From Anaerolineae bacterium (lineage in GTDB: Bacteria; Chloroflexota; Anaerolineae; B4-G1; SLSP01): a stretch of 9,163 bases of DNA. Location of the stretch: positions 1 through 9,163 of the forward strand of contig JAFGNI010000195.1 in the NCBI GenBank assembly GCA_016927095.1, in the 5' to 3' direction. The notes beneath the pieces are model-generated. The model searched no databases and was not told the DNA's origin. It worked only from the letters and a program-made list of their open reading frames with translations. Of the stretch, positions 1 to 5,846 are shown piece by piece. Every line of letters starts with the position of its first letter. The first letter of the stretch is position 1. A program made the position numbers and the translations under genes.

Positions 1-600
1 ATCGGCCCCAACGGCGCAGGCAAGACCACCTTCCTCAAGATGATCACCGGCGAGGAGGCGCCCGACCGGGGCACCGTCCGCGTCGGCGACACCGTCCAAC
101 TCGCCTACGCCGACCAGTTCCGCGCGCTCGACGGCGCGAAGTCCGTCTGGGAGGAAATCTCCGGCGGCCTCGATACCCTCACACTGGGCACGCGCCAGGT
201 GAATTCCCGCGCCTACGTCGCCTCCTTCAACTTCACCGGGTCCGACCAGCAGAAGGCGGTCCAGGCCCTCTCCGGCGGCGAGCGCAACCGGGTCCACCTC
301 GCCAAGACGCTGAAGGCCGGTGGCAACGTCATCATGCTCGACGAGCCCACGAACGACCTCGACGTCAACACGCTGCGGGCGCTTGAGGACGCCCTTGTCG
401 CCTTCGCGGGTTGCGTTATCGTCGTCAGCCACGACCGCTGGTTCCTCGACCGTGTCGCGACCCACATCCTGGCCTTTGAGGAGGAGGGGCGCGTGCATTA
501 CTTCCTCGGCAACTGGTCCGACTACGAAGCCGACCAGCGCGAGCGGTTTGGCAAGAATGCCAGCACCCGCGGCAAATACCGCGCCCTCCGCCGCGGATAA
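1..600 (+). CDS. ettA: EttA-type ABC-F ATPase, C-terminal part (5' end outside window)
   Basis: The open frame runs in from position 1 without a start and stops at 598-600, giving the last 199 residues. It begins inside the Walker A loop of the second ATPase domain (GPNGAGKTT, fragment residues 2-10). It continues through a Q-loop region (near residue 40), the signature LSGGER (about 91-96), Walker B with its glutamate ([10 protein letters not shown], about 110-119) and the switch histidine in SHDRWF (about 143). The tail '[30 protein letters not shown]' is typical of EttA, more so than of Uup or the resistance ABC-Fs. EttA is a soluble protein that binds the ribosomal E site and controls the first elongation step according to the ATP/ADP ratio. 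There are no membrane segments, as expected. The gene ends 99 bp before the ZIP gene, and the gap holds repeats, so shared transcription is uncertain. Confidence 0.93.
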   Translation: MGPNGAGKTTFLKMITGEEAPDRGTVRVGDTVQLAYADQFRALDGAKSVWEEISGGLDTLTLGTRQVNSRAYVASFNFTGSDQQKAVQALSGGERNRVHLAKTLKAGGNVIMLDEPTNDLDVNTLRALEDALVAFAGCVIVVSHDRWFLDRVATHILAFEEEGRVHYFLGNWSDYEADQRERFGKNASTRGKYRALRRG

Positions 601-609
601 AAGCAAGAC

Positions 610-679
610 ATCCACAGATTACGCAGATTTCACAGATTAGAAGAGAGAAGAATCTGCGTAGACTGTGTAATCTGTGGAT
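610..679. repeat. Inverted pair of a ~29-bp dispersed repeat
   Basis: The left arm is 610-638, starting ATCCACAGATTACGCAGATT. The right arm is 651-679 and reads as a reverse complement that starts with the same 13 bases (ATCCACAGATTAC) and also ends in CAGATT. By eye the arms match at about 23 of 29 positions around a purine-rich 12-nt centre. The pair could fold into a long hairpin between the EttA and ZIP genes. No T-run follows it, so I do not call it an intrinsic terminator. Related copies lie at 1666-1685 and 7071-7099. Confidence 0.85.
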
Positions 680-686
680 TGAGCCG

Positions 687-694
687 TTAAGGAG
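687..694 (+). promoter_or_regulatory. Ribosome binding site of the ZIP transporter gene
   Basis: TTAAGGAG ends five bases before the ATG at 700. This near-perfect Shine-Dalgarno fixes the start codon. It begins only eight bases after the right arm of the inverted repeat, so a repeat hairpin would sit directly upstream of the ribosome landing site. Confidence 0.8.
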
Positions 695-699
695 TCTCT

Positions 700-1650
700 A
701 TGACCAACGTCTGGATTGCGCTGGGGTTCACCGTCTTTGCCGGCATGGCCACCGGCATCGGCAGCGCGCTGGCCTTCTTCGCCAAGCGCACCGACCACCG
801 CTTCCTGGCCATCTCCACCGGCTTCTCCGCCGGTGTGATGCTCTACGTCTCCTTCGTCGAGATCTTCTACAAGGGCGTGGACGCGCTGCTGGAAGCATAC
901 GGCGACCCCCGCGGCTGGTGGATCAACGTCATCGCCTTCTTTGTAGGGATCCTCATCATCGGCTTGATCGACAACCTCATCCCGTCGGCAGAGAACCCGC
1001 ACGAAACCCGGACCGACGCCGCCGTGGCGCCGCTCCGGGCGTGTGACGAGCCGGGGGCCGATCCCGAATCATGTGCCGATCCCGACGACGAAGCGGTTGC
1101 AGCGCCGAGGCCGTCGCCCGCCGCTGCCGGGGCGATGCACGCCGGTGATACCACGCCGGCACCGGGCACGCACGAACATGCCCTGCTGCGCATGGGCCTC
1201 TTCACCGCCCTCGCCATCGGCATTCACAACTTCCCTGAGGGCCTCGCGACGTTCCTTGCGGCACTGCAAGATCCTGCCGTGGGCGGTGCCATCGCCGTGG
1301 CCATCGCCCTCCACAACATCCCTGAGGGCATCAGCGTCTCTGTTCCCATCTTCTACGCCACCGGCAGCCGCCGCAAGGCCTTCATCTACTCGGTGCTCAG
1401 TGGCCTCTCCGAACCCATCGGCGCCGTCATCGCTTACATCGCCCTGCGCCTCATCGTGGGGGGCGCCGGCGGCGTGATGCCCCCCCAGGTCATGGGCATC
1501 CTCTTCGCGGGCGTCGCCGGCGTTATGGTCTACATCAGCCTGGACGAACTCCTACCCACCAGCCGCGCCTACGGCAAAGGCCACGAAAGCCTCTTCGGCC
1601 TCGTCGCTGGCATGCTCGTGATGGCCCTCAGCCTCCTCATTATGCGTTAG
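700..1650 (+). CDS. zupT: ZIP-family metal transporter, ZupT-like
   Basis: This 316-residue inner-membrane protein likely imports Zn2+ and perhaps other divalent metals. It has about eight hydrophobic segments. The two signature helices carry HNFPEG (residues 176-181) and HNIPEG (205-210), which form the binuclear metal site in ZIP proteins. SGLSEPIG (234-241) and LDELLP (281-286) match conserved parts of ZupT helices 6 and 8. Between helix 3 (ending about residue 96) and helix 4 (starting about 166) is a hydrophilic loop of about 65-70 residues, rich in Ala, Pro, Asp and Glu, with two Cys and several His. This is longer than in E. coli ZupT and may bind or sense metal (inference). The ATG start has a strong Shine-Dalgarno at 687-694. 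The gene is bracketed by copies of the same dispersed repeat at 610 and 1666. I see no metalloregulator operator upstream. Confidence 0.92.
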   Translation: MTNVWIALGFTVFAGMATGIGSALAFFAKRTDHRFLAISTGFSAGVMLYVSFVEIFYKGVDALLEAYGDPRGWWINVIAFFVGILIIGLIDNLIPSAENPHETRTDAAVAPLRACDEPGADPESCADPDDEAVAAPRPSPAAAGAMHAGDTTPAPGTHEHALLRMGLFTALAIGIHNFPEGLATFLAALQDPAVGGAIAVAIALHNIPEGISVSVPIFYATGSRRKAFIYSVLSGLSEPIGAVIAYIALRLIVGGAGGVMPPQVMGILFAGVAGVMVYISLDELLPTSRAYGKGHESLFGLVAGMLVMALSLLIMR

Positions 1651-1665
1651 GGCGGGAGAAGCAGC

Positions 1666-1685
1666 ATCCACAGATCACGCAGATT
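1666..1685 (+). repeat. Partial copy of the dispersed repeat
   Basis: ATCCACAGATCACGCAGATT matches the first 20 bases of the left arm at 610-629 at 19 of 20 positions and in the same orientation. It begins 15 bases after the stop of the ZIP gene. Similarity fades after 1685, so this is a short or decayed copy. Confidence 0.75.
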
Positions 1686-1694
1686 CATATAGGC

Positions 1695-1728
1695 AAAAGC
1701 AGCGCATCTCGCTATGAGATGCGCTGCT
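1695..1728 (-). terminator. 13-bp hairpin, possible minus-strand terminator
   Basis: AGCAGCGCATCTC (1698-1710) pairs perfectly with GAGATGCGCTGCT (1716-1728) around the 5-nt loop GCTAT. Read on the minus strand, the stem runs into a short T tract (complement of AAAA, 1695-1698), the layout of a weak intrinsic terminator for transcripts from the regulator gene. On the plus strand no T-run follows. The T tract is short and the hairpin lies about 220 nt beyond the regulator stop, so it could instead be a mobile hairpin repeat. Confidence 0.45.
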
Positions 1729-1743
1729 CTGATGTAGGTCGAA

Positions 1744-1760
1744 CCCGTACTGCATACGGG
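1744..1760. repeat. Small hairpin next to the 13-bp hairpin
   Basis: CCCGTA (1744-1749) pairs with TACGGG (1755-1760) around the loop CTGCA, 15 bases past the larger hairpin. The two adjoining hairpins in the convergent gap suggest one compound non-coding element, though this stem is short enough to be partly chance in GC-rich DNA. Confidence 0.4.
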
Positions 1761-1819
1761 CTCCGTCTAGTTCAGCCTCGCACTGACTGGCCCCGCAACC
1801 CCATCGACCGCTCCGCATG

Positions 1820-1837
1820 CCCCCCCCCGCCCTCCCC
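1820..1837 (-). other. C-tract, G-quadruplex-capable on the minus strand
   Basis: The plus strand has nine C in a row (1820-1828), then G, CCC, T and CCCC. The minus strand therefore reads GGGG-A-GGG-C-G9, which satisfies the usual G3+N1-7 quadruplex pattern. It lies in the transcribed 3' side of the regulator gene, between its stop and the hairpin at 1698-1728. The nine-base run is also a likely place for a sequencing length error. Confidence 0.5.
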
Positions 1838-1917
1838 GCCGCCACCTCATCTGAACCAGCCCATGCCCGTACAAGGCCGGTTCCCTGCCGTTCGTCACGC
1901 CCAAGCTGTCCGTGCGC

Positions 1918-1957
1918 AAACATCCAAACGTGCAAACGTTGAAACGTTCAAACGTTC
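1918..1957. repeat. 8-bp tandem array, five units, consensus AAACGTTC
   Basis: The units are AAACATCC, AAACGTGC, AAACGTTG, AAACGTTC and AAACGTTC. The first two are degenerate and the last two identical. The core AACGTT is palindromic. The array overlaps the end of the minus-strand regulator gene: its TGA stop is the complement of 1948-1950 and its last two residues (Asn-Val) are encoded by the final unit. Confidence 0.8.
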
Positions 1958-3423
1958 CGACGCCCTCCCGTGTCCCACAGCTCCCGGTGCACCGCGAGGT
2001 TCTCTAAGAACGACGCGCGCAGGACGGGATCCTGGATCCGCGCCGCCTGCGCGTCCAGCGCTGCCGCCGCATCCGCCAGCACCTGGGAGGCCCGCGGATC
2101 CCCCGCCGCCTGCAGCACGCGCACGCATGTCCAGTGGACGCGGAACGGCTCGTCGGCCCCGTGCAGCGCCTCGGGGTCCTGGGCCAGCGCCGCTAGGATC
2201 GTCTCGACGTAGTCCTGGGCGCGGGCCACGTCGCCGCGCCGCAGCCAGTGGTGCGCCAGCGCCGCCCTCGCCTCCAGGATCAGCGGCGGCGTCTCCAGGC
2301 TCTCGTGGATCGCCAACGCCTCCGCCAGCGGGCCCTCCGCCGCTGCAAAGTGGTCCAGCGCCGTCAGCGCCAGACCCAGGCGCATCAGCGTCTGGCCCTC
2401 AGTGTAACGGTCGCCCAGCGCCCGGGTCAGAGGCAGCACCTCGGTGGCCAACGCGGCGGCGCGCTCGGCCTGTCCATCCAGCAGCGCGACGAGGCTCGTG
2501 TTCGAGCGGACCAGTGCCTCCCCCTCGCGATCCTGGATCTCGCGCGCAATAGCCAGCGCCGCCTCATACAGCTCCCAGGCGTTGGCGAGATCGCCCTGCG
2601 ACCACGCTAGAGCCGCGAGGTTGTTGAGTACGATGCCCTCCGCCCGGCGCCGGCCCGTGTCCCGGTGGACCGCCAGCGCAGCGGTGTAGTACTGGGTCGC
2701 GGTGGTGTAATCGCCCATCTCCGCCAGGCAGTTGCCGATGTTGTTCTGCAGGCGCGCCTCGCGGTGGCGGTCGCCCATCTCCCGGAGGTGAGCGAGTGCC
2801 TGGTCGAAGTAGGCGCGTGCCGCATCGTGTGCCTTCCGCACGTAGTGGGCAGTGCCGATCGCCGTGAGGCTGTCCGCCTCGTTCTGGCGATGGCCCGTCT
2901 GCTGGCTCAGTGAGAGCGCCCGTTGCCCGGCGTCGAGCGCCTCCACGACGCGGCCCTGGCCCAGGTGCACCCGGCTCAGATGGAGCCAACCCGCGCTCTC
3001 GAGGTCGGGGAGGTCGTGTGCTTGCGCCAGCGTCAGGGCCGCCTCCAACTGACGCTGGGCCTCTGCGTAGGTGCCCGTGAGCTGTAGCGCGTGGCCCCAG
3101 GCCAGATGCGCCGCGGTGCAGGGCATACAGTCGATACCGTTAGGGTCCTCGATGTGTGCCAAAGCGCGTTGTGCTGCAGCGATGGCTTCATCGTAGTCGC
3201 CCATCGCATTGCACAGCCGCGCCCGCGCCAGCTGCAGGGCGATCAGGGCGTGTCCCAGCGCCGGCGTCCCACGGTGACCGTCCCGCTCTGTGATCTCCGA
3301 GATCGCCGCAGCGAGGAGGGCAGCCCCTCTTGCACAGGACCACGAAGCAGATAGTAGTCGGCCAGGCCATCGGCAGCTTGGGCCAGGCTGGGCCAGTGCC
3401 GGCGCTGGACGGCCCATTCCCAA
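1948..3423 (-). CDS. AfsR-like regulator, C-terminal TPR part (frameshifted fragment)
   Basis: This frame encodes the tetratricopeptide half of the regulator whose front half lies at 3243-5429 in another frame. Homology-like sequence starts at about 3325 ('AALLAAAISEITERDG'). The 5' stretch up to the TTG at 3423 is only out-of-frame overlap, with no believable start, so independent translation is doubtful. From there to the end runs a chain of helical pairs with TPR spacing and typical residues, such as 'LARARLCNAMGDYDEAIAAA', 'NNIGNCLAEMGDYTTATQYY' and 'NNLAALAWSQGDLANAWELY'. I count at least seven repeats. The closing 'IQDPVLRASFLENLAVHREL' is the usual end of this regulator type, so the domain is complete. 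TPRs in AfsR/MalT-type proteins hold the ATPase module and bind partners or ligands. The stop codon lies in the 8-bp tandem array at 1918-1957. Confidence 0.75.
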   Translation of the reverse strand: MGMGRPAPALAQPGPSCRWPGRLLSASWSCARGAALLAAAISEITERDGHRGTPALGHALIALQLARARLCNAMGDYDEAIAAAQRALAHIEDPNGIDCMPCTAAHLAWGHALQLTGTYAEAQRQLEAALTLAQAHDLPDLESAGWLHLSRVHLGQGRVVEALDAGQRALSLSQQTGHRQNEADSLTAIGTAHYVRKAHDAARAYFDQALAHLREMGDRHREARLQNNIGNCLAEMGDYTTATQYYTAALAVHRDTGRRRAEGIVLNNLAALAWSQGDLANAWELYEAALAIAREIQDREGEALVRSNTSLVALLDGQAERAAALATEVLPLTRALGDRYTEGQTLMRLGLALTALDHFAAAEGPLAEALAIHESLETPPLILEARAALAHHWLRRGDVARAQDYVETILAALAQDPEALHGADEPFRVHWTCVRVLQAAGDPRASQVLADAAAALDAQAARIQDPVLRASFLENLAVHRELWDTGGRRNV

Positions 3424-5429
3424 GCCGCGCGGATGTTACCGATCCGTTGTTGAAGGGCCGCCAGTGCCTCGGGACGCGCGGCGCGCCCCAGTTCCCATGC
3501 ATGGTCTGCTAGGAGGGCTAGATAGGAGCCTGCATGGCGGTCACGGAGCTGGCTGGCCCGTTCTGGCGCCTGCGCCAGCCGTTCAGCGGCATACTGCCGC
3601 AGGACGGGATGGATCGAAAGGTGACCATCCGTGCCCCGCTGAACCAGCGATTTGTCGGCCAACTGCTGCAGGATCTCGGGCGTGGCTCCGGCAATCGCCT
3701 GGGCCAGGGCGGTGGTGAAGGTGCCGGTGAAGACCGACAGCGCACTGAAGGCATCCTGCTCCGCGACGCCCAACAACGCCCAGGAGTGGTCGAAGCTGGC
3801 CCGCAGACTGCGGTGTCGCGCGGGCATATCGTGGAAGCGGCTGCTCAGCGCATCGAGGCTCCCGGCGATCTGCGCCGCGACCGCTGCCACGCCGGCACCG
3901 GGCAGGCTCGCAGCGGCGAGCTCGATGCCAAGCGGAACGCCGTCTACGAGCTGGCAGATGCGAATCGCCGCTGCAGCATCCTCCTCCGCTGCCATCCGGT
4001 CAGATACAGCATCCGGACTTGGACCGGTGGCTAGGGCATCCGGGACGTGGCCCGCACGGTTGGTGTATCCCGCTGGCGAGGTGTAGCCCGCTCGGGCTGC
4101 GCAGGTCCAGAAGAGCCTCACGGCGTCGTCGCCGTCTTGGTCTCTAGAGCCGTCTGCCGGGGCCACGGGCAGCCCATCGAGTTCGAGGACCCATTCCTCG
4201 CGCAGGTTGAGCCGCTCGCGCGAGGTCGCCAGCAGGACTGTGCCGGGCGCATAGCGCAGGAGCGCGCTGATAAGGCTGCGTGCCTCCAGCACGTGCTCGA
4301 AGTTGTCCAGGATGAGCAGCAGCGCCTTGTTTCGTAGGTAATCGCGGACCTGGGCTTCTGGTTCGCCGCGGACGTCGAAGGCGTAAGCCATCGCAGCGCC
4401 GATGGCCGTGGCTACGTCTTCGGGGCTCTGGCAAGTGTTCAGGGACACCCAGAAGAGCCCGTCGCGATAGGCCCCAAGCTGCGCTTCGGCGGCTCGCAGC
4501 GCCAACCGGGTCTTGCCGATGCCGCCGGGCCCGGTCAACGTGAGCAACCGGCAGTCTGGACTTGCCAAGTGGTCGCCGATTGCCTGCAGTTCAGCGCGGC
4601 GCCCGACGAAGGGCGTTGCCGCAGCAGGAAGGTTGTGACGCGGCCGGATCAGGGGCGGGACGTGCCCCTGCCGGATCTGCGCCACCAGGGCCTGCGTCTC
4701 TTCGGTCGGCGCCACGCCCAGCTCGTCCGCCAGGGTCGCGCTGAACTCTCGGTGGTGCGCCAAGGCGACGTTGCGTTGGCCGTCAGCAGCCAGCAGCCTG
4801 AGCAGAGTGCGATGGGCCGTCTCGTCCCAAGGGGCCATCTCGCACAGCCGCCACGCGAGGGCAAGCGCCTTTGCAGCATTACCCCGCCGCTCATAAGCCT
4901 CGCAGAGCTGCCCGAATGTCCTTGTGGCCAGACGCCGCGTCCATTCGCGTTTCAGCGTCGCCCATTCCTCGAACGGGGCGCTGTCCTTCACATAGACGTC
5001 GGCGAGGAAGGCGCCCACCACCAGTTCGGCAGCGCTCTGGAGTCGGGCGATGCAGGACTGGCAGCCGAGAAGGTCGCGGTGCCGGTGGCGGCGACAGGCG
5101 TCGATGAGTCCGGCAAAGGCTGTGACGTCCACGACGTCCGCCTCCGTGAGGGCCAACTCGACGCTGTTGCGGTCGATGGTGAGGTCCTCAAAGCCGCGCA
5201 GGGCGCGCTTGAGATAGCTGAGGGTCTGCCGGAGGCTCTGGCGGGCGAGATCGGCGGGACTATCGGGCCAGAGCAGGTCGGCCAGTTTGTCGCGGCCGTG
5301 GGCCGTGTTCGCCTCCAACGCCAGATAGGCCAACAGCGCGCGCGTCTTGACCGTGGCGAAGTCGGTCAACGGCTTGCCGCCGTGGTGAACCTGGAAGGAC
5401 CCGAAGAGCTTGATGGTCAGGTGGTCCAC
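3243..5429 (-). CDS. AfsR/SARP-like regulator: winged helix, BTAD and NB-ARC part (frameshifted)
   Basis: This is the front part of a large STAND-type transcription regulator. A GTG at 5427-5429 starts it, with a weak AGGGA upstream. Residues 1-95 are an OmpR-like winged helix. Residues about 100-252 form the BTAD domain ('FEEWATLKREWTRRLA', 'ELGVAPTEETQAL'). NB-ARC follows: FVGRRAEL (274-281), Walker A GPGGIGKTR (300-308), Walker B LLLILDNFEH (370-379), TSRERL (402-407) and GVPLGIELAAA (497-507). The winged-helix/arm and TPR-entry region follows ('SIHPVLRQYAAERLA'). The frame is sound to about residue 702 ('YYLLRGPVQEG'). It then turns into arginine-rich nonsense and stops, while the expected continuation lies in the next frame (1948-3325). 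Restoring one base gives about 1160 residues. Such proteins usually bind promoter DNA in an ATP-gated manner; the target is unknown. An insert with three hexapeptide repeats lies at residues 447-464. Confidence 0.85.
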   Translation of the reverse strand: MDHLTIKLFGSFQVHHGGKPLTDFATVKTRALLAYLALEANTAHGRDKLADLLWPDSPADLARQSLRQTLSYLKRALRGFEDLTIDRNSVELALTEADVVDVTAFAGLIDACRRHRHRDLLGCQSCIARLQSAAELVVGAFLADVYVKDSAPFEEWATLKREWTRRLATRTFGQLCEAYERRGNAAKALALAWRLCEMAPWDETAHRTLLRLLAADGQRNVALAHHREFSATLADELGVAPTEETQALVAQIRQGHVPPLIRPRHNLPAAATPFVGRRAELQAIGDHLASPDCRLLTLTGPGGIGKTRLALRAAEAQLGAYRDGLFWVSLNTCQSPEDVATAIGAAMAYAFDVRGEPEAQVRDYLRNKALLLILDNFEHVLEARSLISALLRYAPGTVLLATSRERLNLREEWVLELDGLPVAPADGSRDQDGDDAVRLFWTCAARAGYTSPAGYTNRAGHVPDALATGPSPDAVSDRMAAEEDAAAAIRICQLVDGVPLGIELAAASLPGAGVAAVAAQIAGSLDALSSRFHDMPARHRSLRASFDHSWALLGVAEQDAFSALSVFTGTFTTALAQAIAGATPEILQQLADKSLVQRGTDGHLSIHPVLRQYAAERLAQAPERASQLRDRHAGSYLALLADHAWELGRAARPEALAALQQRIGNIRAAWEWAVQRRHWPSLAQAADGLADYYLLRGPVQEGLPSSLRRSRRSQSGTVTVGRRRWDTP
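3324..3327 (-). other. Frameshift site in the regulator gene
   Basis: On the minus strand the sequence reads CAA GAG GGG CTG in the upstream frame. With five G instead of four it would read CAA GAG GGG GCT GCC and enter the downstream frame exactly where the homology-like sequence resumes (VQEG then AALLAAA). The two frames differ by one base over 3482 nt, consistent with a single one-base loss and no other change. A sequencing or assembly error, a real mutation, or a -1 slip on GGG could each explain it. Confidence 0.75.
4038..4091 (-). repeat. 18-bp in-frame tandem repeat, three units
   Basis: Within the regulator gene, residues 447-464 read AGYTSP, AGYTNR, AGHVPD: three hexapeptide units encoded by 18-bp DNA repeats. 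The first two DNA units are clearly alike (GTGTA.CCCGCT on the plus strand) and the third is degenerate. They sit in a linker of the NB-ARC region that is longer than usual for the family (about residues 425-488). Confidence 0.65.
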
Positions 5430-5479
5430 GCGTATCCCTGGCTGGTTTGGGGTGGGTGGTGTCCTAGGCCGTCACTTCC

Positions 5480-5507
5480 ATTATAGTCAGCCGGCACCAG
5501 GGCGCAA
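5480..5507 (-). promoter_or_regulatory. Candidate promoter of the AfsR-like regulator
   Basis: The minus strand has a perfect -10 hexamer TATAAT (complement of 5480-5485). A partial -35, TTGCGC (complement of 5502-5507), lies 16 bp upstream. It would place transcription start near 5473 and give a leader of about 44 nt before the GTG at 5429. The -35 matches only the TTG half, so the call rests mainly on the -10 and its position. Confidence 0.45.
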
Positions 5508-5561
5508 TCTCAGACCCTATGACGTTCCTCTGACGCTGCCGCGCTATCCTATCAGCAAGAC

Positions 5562-5579
5562 TTCGAGGGACCTTCGTGA
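5562..5579 (+). promoter_or_regulatory. Direct heptamer repeat with 11-bp period, possible regulator site
   Basis: TTCGAGG (5562-5568) and TTCGTGA (5573-5579) are separated by four bases, giving an 11-bp period, the layout known for SARP-family operators. It lies in the divergent region between the SARP-like regulator and the small gene, ending 12 bases before the latter's ATG. Only five of seven positions match and it is closer to the start codon than usual, so chance is quite possible. Confidence 0.22.
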
Positions 5580-5591
5580 AAGCTGAACGCG

Positions 5592-5825
5592 ATGACCGAT
5601 GATCGAGAGTACCACGCGTTTCTGTTGCGGCTGTGGCGCACCACCGACCGTGGTCGTGCCGTATGGCGCGCCTCGCTGGAGGTGCCGGGCGAGGCCACCC
5701 GCCACAGCTTCGCTTCGTTCCCGGATCTGGTCCGGTTCCTGGCGGCGCAGATCCACCAGCCCATGCCGGGGCGCCTCCGTGATGCCGTGACCGCGGATGA
5801 GGATCCACCCTCGGTGCCCACGTAG
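5592..5825 (+). CDS. Small conserved-looking protein of unknown function (77 aa)
   Basis: An ATG at 5592 starts a 77-residue acidic, soluble protein with no signal peptide, membrane segment or cysteine. Its pattern, 'YHAFLLRLWRTTDRGRAVWRASLEVPGEATRHSFASFPDLVRFLAAQI', looks like a compact beta-sheet followed by a helix. From memory, short proteins of the form 'YHAFLLRLWR...WRASLE....R..FASL..L..FL' are frequent in Chloroflexota, which I take as evidence that it is real; their function is unknown to me. An in-frame stop at 5577-5579 rules out a much longer form. The Shine-Dalgarno is poor. The gene is divergent from the AfsR-like regulator with 162 bp between starts, so it may be a target or partner of that regulator (inference). 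It converges on the toroid gene with only 21 bp between the stops. Confidence 0.68.
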   Translation: MTDDREYHAFLLRLWRTTDRGRAVWRASLEVPGEATRHSFASFPDLVRFLAAQIHQPMPGRLRDAVTADEDPPSVPT

Positions 5826-5846
5826 ACCAACTCGGTCCGGTCCGAC

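Noticed and set aside
610..679. CRISPR array or phage attachment site
   Set aside because: There are only two copies in opposite orientation with no regular spacers, and no integrase or cas gene is present.
1675..1935. 86-codon minus-strand frame in the convergent gap
   Set aside because: It runs across the hairpins, the C-tract and the tandem array, has no ribosome site and looks like translated repeats.
1719..2552. 277-codon open frame on the plus strand
   Set aside because: It starts in the hairpin region, is a Pro/Arg/Ala-rich translation antisense to the TPR gene, and matches no family.
4569..5486. 305-codon open frame on the plus strand
   Set aside because: It lies antisense to the clear BTAD/NB-ARC coding frame and has no domain-like pattern; GC-rich genes often leave such open frames.
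5592..5825. The 77-residue protein as a RiPP precursor for the MNIO-like enzyme
   Set aside because: It has no cysteine, has no leader/core look, and lies on the other strand beside the regulator.
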